46,056 nucleotides of DNA from Prevotella sp. GTDB lineage: Bacteria; Bacteroidota; Bacteroidia; Bacteroidales; Bacteroidaceae. The notes beneath the pieces are model-generated. The model saw only the letters and a list, made by a program, of their open reading frames with translations. It did no database searches and was not told the DNA's origin. The translations under genes and the position numbers were made by a program. Location of the stretch: positions 1 to 46,056 of the forward strand of contig JAFUZD010000119.1 in assembly GCA_017476785.1 (NCBI GenBank), read 5' to 3'. This document shows positions 7,491-19,331 of the stretch, one piece after another (the stretch's first letter is position 1; each line of letters starts with the position of its first letter).

Positions 7491-8402
7491 ATGAATATGG
7501 GCAAGCCGGCACTGACTGTTATTATCCCTGTATATCGCGTGGAGGACACGCTCGACAGATGCATCCAGAGCGTGGTCGGACAAGCGGCAGAAGGGATGGA
7601 AATCATTCTCGTGGATGATGGCTCAGATGATTCGTGCCCGCAGCGATGCGACGAATGGGCCCGGCAAGACGAGCGCATTCTGGTCGTCCACCAGCCAAAC
7701 GGCGGGCTGAGCAAAGCCCGCAATGCGGGGCTTGATATAGCCCGAGGCGACTACATCACGTTTGTCGACTCTGACGACTACATTGAGGCTGGCACCTACC
7801 CTGCTCTGCTCCGTCTCTTGCAGCAGCATCCCGACTACGACCTCTTAGAGTTTCCATACGAGAAAGACCGCGTATACACGTTCGGCGAGCAGACCTACGA
7901 GGATGTCGGCGACTACTGGCTTCGGTGCCAAGCCTACAGCCATACGTTCGCCTGCAACAAGATTTATCGGCGGGCACTGTTCGACGAAGTGCGCTTCCCA
8001 AAGGGAATGCTCTTCGAAGATGCCTACACGCTGCCGCTACTGCTGAAGGCAGCCAAGCGAGTGGCTACGACCGAGACCGGCAGATATCACTACACCATCA
8101 ATCCCAAGGGCATCACGGCTACGGCCGATGGCAATGGGCTGGCAATGCTACTCAATGCTCATCTGGGCAACGGAATGCCGATGGACGACCGCTATTATAT
8201 GCACCTGCTCAACATCCAGATGGATGTCTACGAGCTGACCGACGCGCCCATCAAGCTATCAGCGCGCAGGGTCAGCACGCAGGGGCTTCCTCTCAAGATG
8301 AAAGCGAAAGCTATTCTTAATAACACAATAGGAATCAGACGATTATGCAGACTCAACAAAGCACTTCACAAGATAAGAAACCGCTTGTCAGCTTCGTCGT
8401 GA
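7491..8402 (+). CDS. Glycosyltransferase family 2
   Basis: A 303-residue GT-A fold enzyme. The nucleotide-sugar site is clear: LTVIIPVYRVEDTLDRCIQSV, EIILVDDGSDDS, GGLSKARNAGLDIARGDYITFVDSDDY with the metal-binding D93-x-D95. It transfers an unidentified sugar to a growing glycan on the cytosolic face. ATG codons at 7491 and 7497 are both possible; the promoter position favours 7497 (MGKPALTV). Its last 58 nt overlap the next glycosyltransferase gene in another frame, implying translational coupling. First gene of a three-gene operon divergent from the flippase. Confidence 0.9.
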   Translation: MNMGKPALTVIIPVYRVEDTLDRCIQSVVGQAAEGMEIILVDDGSDDSCPQRCDEWARQDERILVVHQPNGGLSKARNAGLDIARGDYITFVDSDDYIEAGTYPALLRLLQQHPDYDLLEFPYEKDRVYTFGEQTYEDVGDYWLRCQAYSHTFACNKIYRRALFDEVRFPKGMLFEDAYTLPLLLKAAKRVATTETGRYHYTINPKGITATADGNGLAMLLNAHLGNGMPMDDRYYMHLLNIQMDVYELTDAPIKLSARRVSTQGLPLKMKAKAILNNTIGIRRLCRLNKALHKIRNRLSASS

Positions 8403-9331
8403 CTTACTACAATCTTCCCGTCGAGTGGCTGCGCAGATGTATTGACAGCATCCTCGCACTGCCGCTCACCGACACCGAGCGGGAGATTATCGTAGTCGAC
8501 GATGGGTCGGACGACAGCCCGATGAAGGTGATTGCAGAATATGGCGACCACCTCATCTACCTGTGGGAAAAGAACGGCGGGCTGAGTGTGGCGCGCAATA
8601 AGGGAATCAGCGTAGCCACCGGTCAATACCTGCAGTTTGTCGATGCGGACGACTTCCTGATAAAGGAGCCTTACGGGCATTGTCTGGACATTGCCCGTCA
8701 TCAATCGCCCGATATGGTCATCTTCGACTTCACCGACGATGACACCCAGCAGCCCGCATTCACGACTTCTGCCCCCGAAAGCGGCAGCCACTACCTGCGC
8801 CACCACAACATCAGGGCTACGGCGTGGGGCTATCTGTTCAAGAAGTCGTGCCTAAGCGAGCTGCGCTTCACCGACCGCATCTATCACGAAGACGAAGAGT
8901 TCACTCCGTTGCTGTTGCTGCGGGCCGACACCGTCGTCACGACCGACGCAAAAGCCTATTGCTACCAGAAGCGGGCTGACTCGATAATGACCAGCCAAGA
9001 GCCCAAGAACGTACAGAAACGGCTGGACGACACGCGAGACGTCATCCTCAGGCTCAATGCGACAGCCGACACACTGCCCGCTCCCGAGCATAAGGCGATG
9101 CAACGAAGAGTGGCCCAACTGACGATGGACTATATCTACAACATCATCTGCCAGACGCGAGACCGCCAGCAACTCAGCGGCAGGATTGCCGAACTGAGAG
9201 CGAACGGGCTGTTCCCCCTGCCCGACCGAAAGTACACCAAGAAATACACTTGGTTCCGGCGGATGAGCAGCAACCGCGCCGGACTGGCACTGCTGTTCCA
9301 TATCCTGCCTGCGCTGAAGAAAGAAAGATAA
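8345..9331 (+). CDS. Glycosyltransferase family 2
   Basis: A 328-residue GT-A glycosyltransferase: VSFVVTYYNLPVEWLRRCIDSI, EIIVVDDGSDDSP, NGGLSVARNKGISVATGQYLQFVDADDF with D100-A-D102 as the metal/nucleotide motif. The region RIYHEDEEFTPLLLLRAD is the typical acceptor-side ED segment of capsule-type GT2 enzymes. Donor and acceptor sugars are unknown. It starts inside the preceding gene (58-nt overlap) and ends 4 nt before the next one. The C-terminal ~130 residues are helical and basic and may lie against the membrane. Confidence 0.9.
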   Translation: MQTQQSTSQDKKPLVSFVVTYYNLPVEWLRRCIDSILALPLTDTEREIIVVDDGSDDSPMKVIAEYGDHLIYLWEKNGGLSVARNKGISVATGQYLQFVDADDFLIKEPYGHCLDIARHQSPDMVIFDFTDDDTQQPAFTTSAPESGSHYLRHHNIRATAWGYLFKKSCLSELRFTDRIYHEDEEFTPLLLLRADTVVTTDAKAYCYQKRADSIMTSQEPKNVQKRLDDTRDVILRLNATADTLPAPEHKAMQRRVAQLTMDYIYNIICQTRDRQQLSGRIAELRANGLFPLPDRKYTKKYTWFRRMSSNRAGLALLFHILPALKKER

Positions 9332-9335
9332 GAAG

Positions 9336-10430
9336 ATGAAGATACTACTGCTCAACGAATGTAGCAACGTGCACGCCACGCTGGCAAAGGGACTCAGGGA
9401 ACTGGGCCACACGGTGACCGTGGTCTCCGGCGGCAACGGCTGGCGCAACTACCCGCGCGACATCTCTATTGTGCGCCGCTCTGCCTCCCATCTTGATGGC
9501 ATCCGCTACATTGCACAGCTCTATGCCACCCTACCGCGCCTGCGGGGCTACGATGCCGTGCAGATCAACAACCCCATCTTCTTCGACATCAGGGCCGAGC
9601 GGCTGTTTGCTGTCTACAACTACCTGCGCCGCCACAACGGGGCGATGGTGATGGGAGCCTTCGGAACCGACTATTACTGGGTGCATACGTGTATGAACGA
9701 CAAGCCGCTGCGATACAGCGACCACAACTTCGGCGACGAGGTGCGCACAGGGCCAGAGGCCTTAGTCGACCAGCGCGAATGGATTGGGACGACGAAGGAA
9801 AGGCTCAACCGATACATTGCAGCCGACTGCGATGGCATCGTGCCCTGCTTGTACGAATACTGGGCGTGCTATCAGCCCGTCTTCCCCGACAAGACCCGCT
9901 TCATCCCGCTCCCCATCGTGATGCCCGACAACGTTGCCGTCAGACCGCACGACCGTCTGAAAGTGTTCATCGGCATCGACCGCGACCGCAATGTCTATAA
10001 AGGAACGGACATTATGCTCCGCGCTGCCCAAGACCTGCTGACACGCTATCCGGAGCAGATGGAACTGCAGATTGCCGAGTCGGTGCCCTTTGCCGAGTAC
10101 GAGCAGATGATGAACGACAGCGACGTCATTCTGGACCAGCTGTACAGCTACACGCCTTCAATGAACTCACTGCTGGCAATGTCCAAAGGCATCGTGGTCA
10201 TCGGGGGCGGCGAACCCGAGAACTATGAGCTCATCAATGAAAAGGAGCTGCGGCCCATCATCAACGTGCAACCCAGCTACGAGAGCGTCTATATGGAACT
10301 GGAGCAGCTGCTGCTCCATCCCGAACGCCTGCCCGAGCTGAAGCGGCAGAGCATCGAATACGTCCGCCGCCATCACGACTACCGCAGCGTAGCCCGCCAG
10401 TACGCCGACTTCTACCAAGACCTACGCTGA
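9336..10430 (+). CDS. Glycosyltransferase, GT-B fold (GT4-like)
   Basis: A 364-residue protein beginning MKILLLNECSNVHATLAKGLRELGHTVTVVSGG, the N-terminal Rossmann domain of a GT-B glycosyltransferase. The C-terminal domain has VFIGIDRDRNVYKGTDIMLRAAQDLL, DSDVILDQLYSYTPSMNSLLAMSKGIVVIGGGEPENYE, corresponding to the donor-binding region of GT4-like enzymes. It probably adds a sugar in the same pathway as the two preceding GT2 enzymes, 4 nt upstream. Specificity cannot be read from the sequence. Confidence 0.85.
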   Translation: MKILLLNECSNVHATLAKGLRELGHTVTVVSGGNGWRNYPRDISIVRRSASHLDGIRYIAQLYATLPRLRGYDAVQINNPIFFDIRAERLFAVYNYLRRHNGAMVMGAFGTDYYWVHTCMNDKPLRYSDHNFGDEVRTGPEALVDQREWIGTTKERLNRYIAADCDGIVPCLYEYWACYQPVFPDKTRFIPLPIVMPDNVAVRPHDRLKVFIGIDRDRNVYKGTDIMLRAAQDLLTRYPEQMELQIAESVPFAEYEQMMNDSDVILDQLYSYTPSMNSLLAMSKGIVVIGGGEPENYELINEKELRPIINVQPSYESVYMELEQLLLHPERLPELKRQSIEYVRRHHDYRSVARQYADFYQDLR

Positions 10431-10457
10431 GCCAACTCCGCCAGACAGCACAAAAAG

Positions 10458-10496
10458 AAGGGCAGGAAATCCCATTGATAGGGATTTCCTGCCCTT
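10458..10496. terminator. Terminator shared by glycosyltransferase operon and rpsP
   Basis: A perfect 16-bp stem (10458-10473 with 10481-10496) around a 7-base loop. The T-rich tail (CTTTTTG) is on the minus side, so it chiefly serves rpsP; on plus only a weak T tract follows. Confidence 0.88.
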
Positions 10497-10523
10497 ACGC
10501 ATTGTTCCTTTTCGAGAAGCGGC

Positions 10524-11078
10524 TTATGCCTCTGCGGGTGCAGCCTCTTCTGCGGGAGCCTCAGCAGCAGCCTCTTCGGCAGCCTTTGCAGCCTCAGCTT
10601 CAGCCTTGGCAGCAGCAGCGGCAGCTTTCTTGTCAGCCACCTTCTGGGCAATTGCCTCGTTAATCTTCTTCTCTGCCTCAAGCTCCTTTGCCACAGCTTC
10701 CTTCTTGGCCTTAGCCTCCTGCTCGCGGATAGCGTCGCTACCCTTCACTTTGTCAGCTTTCCAAGCGTCAAACTTCTTCTGAGCAGTTGCCTCGTCGAAA
10801 GCGCCCTTCTTTACGCCACCACGCAGGTGCTTCATCAGGTAAACGCCCTCACGGCTAAGAATGTTGCGGACGGTGTCCGTAGGCTGTGCACCGGTTTCTA
10901 CCCAATAGAGGGCACGGTCGAAATTCAGATCTACTGTGGCAGGATTGGTGTTAGGATTGTACGTACCAATCTTCTCAGTAAACTTACCATCACGTGGTGC
11001 TCTTGCGTCAGCGATGACGATGCGATAGAAGGCATAGCCCTTACGACCGCCGCGCTGCAATCTGATTTTTGTTGCCAT
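10524..11078 (-). CDS. rpsP: 30S ribosomal protein S16 with long C-terminal tail
   Basis: The first ~80 residues ([42 protein letters not shown]...) are canonical S16, a small-subunit protein that binds 16S rRNA. Usual bacterial S16 is about 80-90 residues; this one is 184, with a charged helical segment followed by an Ala/Glu/Lys-rich tail ([23 protein letters not shown]). Extended S16 is usual in Bacteroidetes; the role of the tail is unknown. It has its own promoter and a strong terminator, so is probably monocistronic. Confidence 0.97.
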   Translation of the reverse strand: MATKIRLQRGGRKGYAFYRIVIADARAPRDGKFTEKIGTYNPNTNPATVDLNFDRALYWVETGAQPTDTVRNILSREGVYLMKHLRGGVKKGAFDEATAQKKFDAWKADKVKGSDAIREQEAKAKKEAVAKELEAEKKINEAIAQKVADKKAAAAAAKAEAEAAKAAEEAAAEAPAEEAAPAEA

Positions 11079-11140
11079 TTTTTAATGAATGTTTTAATTA
11101 ATAAATTGAATTCCGTGCTACTATCTCGTAATAGCGGCTG

Positions 11141-11148
11141 CAAAGGTA
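11141..11148 (-). promoter_or_regulatory. -7 element for rpsP
   Basis: TACCTTTG on the minus strand, about 60 nt before the rpsP ATG. No clear -33 TTG at the usual spacing. The stretch 11149-11235 beyond it holds nothing else recognisable and no hairpin for the gene ending at 11236. Confidence 0.6.
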
Positions 11149-11235
11149 GGCATTTTAGCTGAGAGTTGAGAACGGGGAACGGAGAGTTTAAGCATTATTA
11201 ACATAACGCACGGCCCCGCGGTTTGCCGTCTTCTC

Positions 11236-11865
11236 TTACTGCTTGGTCAGTGTCAAACCAGCCTGCATCCCCGTCACTTTGTTCATCAGCGAGGTGATGG
11301 TCTTCAGATTGGCATTGCCCGATGCATTGCCTACGGTCTTGAAGAGCTCCAGCAGCTTGGTGGCATCGGTCACGAACTGCAGCGTCTTTCCGCTCAGCTG
11401 CGTGGTCAGTGCGATGGTCTTCACGCCGCCATAGGTCATCTGCAGCTTCTTGTCCTGCACGGTCCACTTGCCCGAGATGGTCTTCGAGCCGATTGTCTCG
11501 GTGAACGTGCCGTCCGACTTGAGCGTCAACGACATTGCGCCGGGCTTGATGCCCACCTTATTCAATTGCGTCTGCAGCTTCTTCTCTACCTGCTTGGCGG
11601 CCACTTTGGCGGCAGTGTTGGTCAGGAAGTTGTCCGACTGAAACACCACGGCAGGCTCTGTGTACACCCAAGTCCCCGCCAGATTTTCGGCAGAAGCCTG
11701 CTTGTCGCCAGAGAATACGGAAGTCAGGTTGGACACGATGTCGCCCGTACTGCCCGAACCGAGCACGCCGCCGACGATATTTCCCAAGTCAATCTGTGCG
11801 TTCGCACTTACGCCGGACATCAGCATCAGGCTGAGTGCTGCGGCTTTCAACGAAATTTTCTTCAT
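11236..11865 (-). CDS. DUF4923-like secreted protein
   Basis: A 209-residue exported protein with signal peptide MKKISLKAAALSLMLMSGVSANAQ. The mature part contains LAGTWVYTEPAVVFQSDN and LKSDGTFTETIGSKTISGKWTVQDKKLQMTYGG, a lipocalin-like beta-barrel pattern as found in the DUF4923 family of Bacteroidetes. No enzymatic motif is seen; family function is unknown. Single gene with its own promoter. Confidence 0.8.
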   Translation of the reverse strand: MKKISLKAAALSLMLMSGVSANAQIDLGNIVGGVLGSGSTGDIVSNLTSVFSGDKQASAENLAGTWVYTEPAVVFQSDNFLTNTAAKVAAKQVEKKLQTQLNKVGIKPGAMSLTLKSDGTFTETIGSKTISGKWTVQDKKLQMTYGGVKTIALTTQLSGKTLQFVTDATKLLELFKTVGNASGNANLKTITSLMNKVTGMQAGLTLTKQ

Positions 11866-11902
11866 ATCAATTTGTATTTAAATGACGTTTAGTTTCGAGT
11901 GG

Positions 11903-11933
11903 CAAAATTACGATTTTAAGTCATAATGCCCAA
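11903..11933 (-). promoter_or_regulatory. Promoter of DUF4923 gene
   Basis: On minus: TTG (11931-11933), 20 bp, TAATTTTG (11903-11910). This gives a leader of about 35 nt. Confidence 0.7.
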
Positions 11934-11972
11934 ATTATTTAGATGAAATTTCCTTTTATAACTTTTTTTGAG

Positions 11973-11980
11973 TATTTTTG
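11973..11980 (+). promoter_or_regulatory. -7 element for glycosyltransferase at 12010
   Basis: TATTTTTG matches the -7 motif; no TTG at 19-20 bp upstream. It lies within the codons that would be used by an upstream TTG start at 11968, so the start at 12010 is preferred. Confidence 0.5.
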
Positions 11981-12009
11981 CAAGCATCGCAACAATCACC
12001 GAGACGACA

Positions 12010-12906
12010 ATGAATACACCCGCCAAGAACGAGCTCTCAATCCTGATTCCGACCTACAACGATGTCTGTACGTCACTGGTTGAGGCACTGTGCCGGCAGG
12101 CCGAGCCGACGGGCATACGCTACGAGGTCATCGTGGCCGACGACGGGTCGACCCGCCGCGACGTGATTGAGGCCAACCGGGCCATTAATGCCCAACCCAA
12201 CTGCCGCTACATTGAGCGAGCGGAGAACAGTGGGCGGGCGGCCATCCGCAACTTTCTGGCACAGCAAGCCCGCTACCACTGGCTGCTCTTCATCGACGGC
12301 GATATGATGATGGCTGCCGACGACTATCTGCAACGCTACCTACGGTGCGAGGCGACGACGGTCATCGACGGCGGCGTGGTCATCAAGGGCGATGCCAAGC
12401 AGTATGCCCACAACCTGCGCTACCTGTATGAAGAACGGGCTGCACAGCACCATACGAGCGAGAGGCGGCAGCAGAAGCCCTATCAAGACTTCCACACAGC
12501 CAACTTCCTCATCCGCCGCGACCTGATGCTCGCCCACCCTTTCGACCTCCGTTTCCGCCACTATGGCTATGAGGACGTGCTCTTTGGAAAGACAATGCAG
12601 CAGAACGGCATCCCGCTGGCGCACATCGACAACCCGATGAGCTTCGAGGTGTTTGAGTCCAATACCCATTTCATTGCCAAGACCGAGGAGGGACTGCGCA
12701 CGCTCCGGCAGTTCAGCAGCGAGCTGAGAGGCTACAATGCGCTGCTCGACACGACGCAGCGGCTGAAGCGATACCACGTAGTCCTGCCGCTCGTCAGATG
12801 CTGGCACCGCCTTTTCGGAGCCGCCGAGCGCCGCAACCTGACGGGTTGCCGCCCATTCCTGCCCCTGTTCCAAGTCTATCGGCTGGGCTACTTCCTGTCG
12901 CTTTAG
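12010..12906 (+). CDS. Glycosyltransferase family 2
   Basis: A 298-residue GT2 enzyme from ATG at 12010 (MNTPAKNELSILIPTYNDVC). It shows EVIVADDGSTRRDV, ENSGRAAIRNFLAQQARYHWLLFIDGDMMM with D96-G-D98, and the acceptor-side segment FRHYGYEDVLFGKTMQQNG. It is not in the 7.5-10.4 kb operon and has its own promoter, but the function is probably also in glycan assembly. It ends in a terminator hairpin. Confidence 0.88.
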   Translation: MNTPAKNELSILIPTYNDVCTSLVEALCRQAEPTGIRYEVIVADDGSTRRDVIEANRAINAQPNCRYIERAENSGRAAIRNFLAQQARYHWLLFIDGDMMMAADDYLQRYLRCEATTVIDGGVVIKGDAKQYAHNLRYLYEERAAQHHTSERRQQKPYQDFHTANFLIRRDLMLAHPFDLRFRHYGYEDVLFGKTMQQNGIPLAHIDNPMSFEVFESNTHFIAKTEEGLRTLRQFSSELRGYNALLDTTQRLKRYHVVLPLVRCWHRLFGAAERRNLTGCRPFLPLFQVYRLGYFLSL

Positions 12907-12928
12907 CGGCTGATGACAGTCAAAAAAT

Positions 12929-12966
12929 GAGGAGAGGTGAACGCTTTCGTGCGTCCACCTCTCCTC
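12929..12966. terminator. Terminator between glycosyltransferase and small exported protein gene
   Basis: An 11-bp stem (12929-12939 with 12956-12966) with a partly self-complementary loop (ACGC/GCGT). The T6 run is on the minus side, serving the gene ending at 12986; on plus only GTTTAG follows. Confidence 0.8.
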
Positions 12967-12985
12967 GTTTAGTCAAGTATAGTTT

Positions 12986-13477
12986 TTATTCGTTGTTCTC
13001 TGTCAGGTCAGTATTCGACGGCAGTGCCTGAAACGTCAGCTTCGTATAGCCTTTGAAGTCGTCGAACTGCAGTTGGAAGTTGGCATACTGATAGAAGTTG
13101 CCGCCCGTGTTGTGGGTGTCGCGAATCGGCTTGCTCTTAGCAAGCGCGTTCAGGATGCGGTTGTAGACCACGTTATCGTCGGCGTCGTCGGCAATCTGTA
13201 CGGTCTCCGAGACGACGACCCCGTCCTGAACCCGATAGGTATAGTCACCGGCAGCATAGAGCTGGAAAGCATCGGTCTCGAGTATCGGCTCCAGTTCGCC
13301 CACCTGTGCCTGCAGGTCTTCCAGCGTCAGGTTCACTTTGTTGATAGGCTCCTGATTGGCATCCAACTGAATATACTGATTGTCCACTTCCGCTACTTCC
13401 TGTGCATTGGCAAACGTGGCACCGAACAATACCAGTGCACTTGCAAACAATATTCTCTTCATTTCTTTCATTGTCAT
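12986..13477 (-). CDS. Small exported protein of unknown function
   Basis: 163 residues as given; ATG codons at 13477, 13471 and 13462 are all possible, and 13462 (MKRILFASALVLFGATFANAQ) starts right at the signal peptide. The mature domain is acidic with TLEDLQAQVGELEPILETDAFQLYAAGDYTYRVQDGVVVSE and ends FQALPSNTDLTENNE. I do not recognise the family. It has a -7 element about 60 nt upstream and a strong terminator, so is a single-gene unit. Confidence 0.78.
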   Translation of the reverse strand: MTMKEMKRILFASALVLFGATFANAQEVAEVDNQYIQLDANQEPINKVNLTLEDLQAQVGELEPILETDAFQLYAAGDYTYRVQDGVVVSETVQIADDADDNVVYNRILNALAKSKPIRDTHNTGGNFYQYANFQLQFDDFKGYTKLTFQALPSNTDLTENNE

Positions 13478-13538
13478 CTTCTTTTAATTCTTACCTTTTC
13501 GAGCCAAATTGGTTTTAGTTTTCTCCTTTTTGACAATG

Positions 13539-13546
13539 CAAAGATA
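13539..13546 (-). promoter_or_regulatory. -7 element for gene at 12986-13477
   Basis: TATCTTTG on minus. No -33 TTG at 19-20 bp. The palindrome array (13680-13737) lies about 135-190 bp upstream. Confidence 0.6.
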
Positions 13547-13605
13547 ATAAATTAAAAGAAAACCGACCGCATTTTCAACTAAAAAAGTGTGAAAAATACC
13601 ATTCA

Positions 13606-13649
13606 TTAGGTAACTTTTTGACGCTTATCAAGCGATAAAGTGTACCTAA
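13606..13649. repeat. Imperfect 44-nt inverted repeat
   Basis: Arms TTAGGTA/TACCTAA, ACTTT/AAAGT and CGCTT/AAGCG nest around an ATC loop, 17 pairs in all with a small internal loop and a single-base bulge. There is no T-run, so it does not look like a classic terminator. It lies 30 bp from the second palindrome array, in the 3' region of the phytase-like gene. Function unknown. Confidence 0.6.
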
Positions 13650-13679
13650 CGACAGCCTCAGCGCAGGAAAACGAGAAAA

Positions 13680-13737
13680 AATTCTCGCGTAAATTCTAAA
13701 AATTCTCGCGAGAATTTCTGGAATTCTCGCGAGAATT
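13680..13737. repeat. Array of three 16-bp palindromes at 21-bp spacing (copy 2)
   Basis: Units of AATTCTCGCGAGAATT are centred at 13687/13688 (degenerate, right half CGTAAATT), 13708/13709 and 13729/13730 (both perfect), again exactly 21 bp apart as at 2746-2805. The array begins 8 nt after the stop codon of the phytase-like gene, so it would be its 3' UTR, and it is upstream of the exported-protein gene on the same strand. Confidence 0.9.
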
Positions 13738-13745
13738 TGCGCTGG

Positions 13746-17977
<4,232 letters not shown>

Positions 17978-17998
17978 TTATATTTATATCAGTCATTG

Positions 17999-19105
17999 TT
18001 ACAATTCCAGCTCCTTATAGGGCAGCCCGAACACATCAGCCACAGCCCGATAGACCACGCTGCCCTCCACGATGTTCAGTCCGCGGCGCAGCGCAGCATC
18101 CTCGCGGCAAGCCTGCCGCCAGCCTTTGTCGGCCAGTGCAATGGCATAGCGCAGCGTAGCATTGGTCAGAGCCGTCGTCGAGGTATTGGGAACAGCTCCC
18201 GGAATATTGGCCACGGCATAGTGGACGATGCCGTCCACCTCGTACACAGGATTGCTGTGAGTCGTGGGATGCGACGTCTCGAAGCAGCCGCCCTGATCGA
18301 TGGCCACGTCGACGAGCACCGAGCCCGACTCCATCTCTTTCAGCATATCACGCGTAATCAGATGAGGTGCCTTATCGCCCGGAACGAGCACTGAGCCGAT
18401 GACGATGTCGGTCTCTGGCAGCTCGCGGCGGATATTCTGCTCTGATGAGTATAGCGTACGCACGTTGGCTGGCAGTTCCATCTCCAGTTGGCGCAGGCGC
18501 GGCAGCGAGATGTCTGTGATGGTCACATCGGCTCCCATTCCAGCCGCGACGCGTGCAGCAGCCTCGCCCACGGTGCCGCCGCCAAGAACGAGCACCCGCG
18601 AACGGCGCACTCCCGGCACACTGCCTATCCACTTGCCTTTTCCGCCCAGCGGCTTCTGCAGATAGCAGGCACCGTTGAGCACGGCCATCCGTCCTGCCAC
18701 CTCGCTCATCGGAGCCAGCAGCGGCAGTGAGCCATCGGCCTGCTGCACCGTTTCATAGGCCAAGCAGACGCTGCCGCTGAGCAGCATCGCGTCAGTCAGT
18801 TCACGGTCACAGGCAAAGTGGAAGTAAGTGAAGAGCAGCTGCCCCGCACGGATGAGCGGGTACTCGGGGGCTATGGGTTCTTTCACCTTCACTATCATAT
18901 CAGCAATGTCGTAGACGTTTTCGATGGCCGGTACAATCGAGGCACCCGCCGCCTCATACTGCGCGTCACTGAAGCCGCTGCCCACGCCTGCCGTATGCTG
19001 CACATAGACGCTGTGTCCGCGCTTCACCAGTTCTGCCACTCCCGCCGGGGTCATCCCCACGCGGTTCTCATTGTTCTTAATCTCCTTTGGAATTCCGATT
19101 CTCAT
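17999..19105 (-). CDS. ald: Alanine dehydrogenase
   Basis: 368 residues, full length. Catalyses NAD-dependent interconversion of L-alanine and pyruvate + ammonia in the cytosol. Key residues are in their family places: R15 and K75 (IVKVKEP) for substrate, H96 (LFTYFHFACD), the NAD-binding glycine motif VLVLGGGTVGEAAARVAAGMGA, and SVLVDVAIDQGGCFETSHPTTHSNPVYEVDGIVHYAVANIPG. It is the first gene of a possible ald-lacZ-phytase-like transcript; the metabolic link is not obvious. Confidence 0.97.
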   Translation of the reverse strand: MRIGIPKEIKNNENRVGMTPAGVAELVKRGHSVYVQHTAGVGSGFSDAQYEAAGASIVPAIENVYDIADMIVKVKEPIAPEYPLIRAGQLLFTYFHFACDRELTDAMLLSGSVCLAYETVQQADGSLPLLAPMSEVAGRMAVLNGACYLQKPLGGKGKWIGSVPGVRRSRVLVLGGGTVGEAAARVAAGMGADVTITDISLPRLRQLEMELPANVRTLYSSEQNIRRELPETDIVIGSVLVPGDKAPHLITRDMLKEMESGSVLVDVAIDQGGCFETSHPTTHSNPVYEVDGIVHYAVANIPGAVPNTSTTALTNATLRYAIALADKGWRQACREDAALRRGLNIVEGSVVYRAVADVFGLPYKELEL

Positions 19106-19148
19106 AGCCGTAAATCATTTAGAAGGTTAATAAATGCGTTTGTTGCTA

Positions 19149-19156
19149 CAAATATA
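19149..19156 (-). promoter_or_regulatory. -7 element for ald
   Basis: TATATTTG on minus, about 44 nt before the ald ATG. The expected -33 TTG is not present at 19-20 bp. Confidence 0.5.
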
Positions 19157-19219
19157 CAAAATATATCAATAACTGGCTAAAGATTGGGAAAGATTAACAT
19201 TCTCTGCCGTGCAAAAACA

Positions 19220-19255
19220 ATCGGCAGGCAAAGCCTGTACGCTCTGCCTGCCGAT
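19220..19255 (-). terminator. Terminator after DUF2461 gene
   Basis: A perfect 10-bp GC-rich stem (19220-19229 with 19246-19255) is followed on the minus strand by TGTTTTTG. It lies about 75 nt after the DUF2461 stop. Confidence 0.8.
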
Positions 19256-19331
19256 GATATAAAGTCCTCAATGAAGGCCGAATCGGCCCATAGCATTTCT
19301 TCTGCATACCGGCGCCACTGCACATCGGTCG

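Noticed and set aside
11968-12906. Possible extension of the glycosyltransferase operon to 12.9 kb
   Set aside because: The fourth glycosyltransferase is separated by rpsP and the DUF4923 gene on the opposite strand and has its own -7 element.
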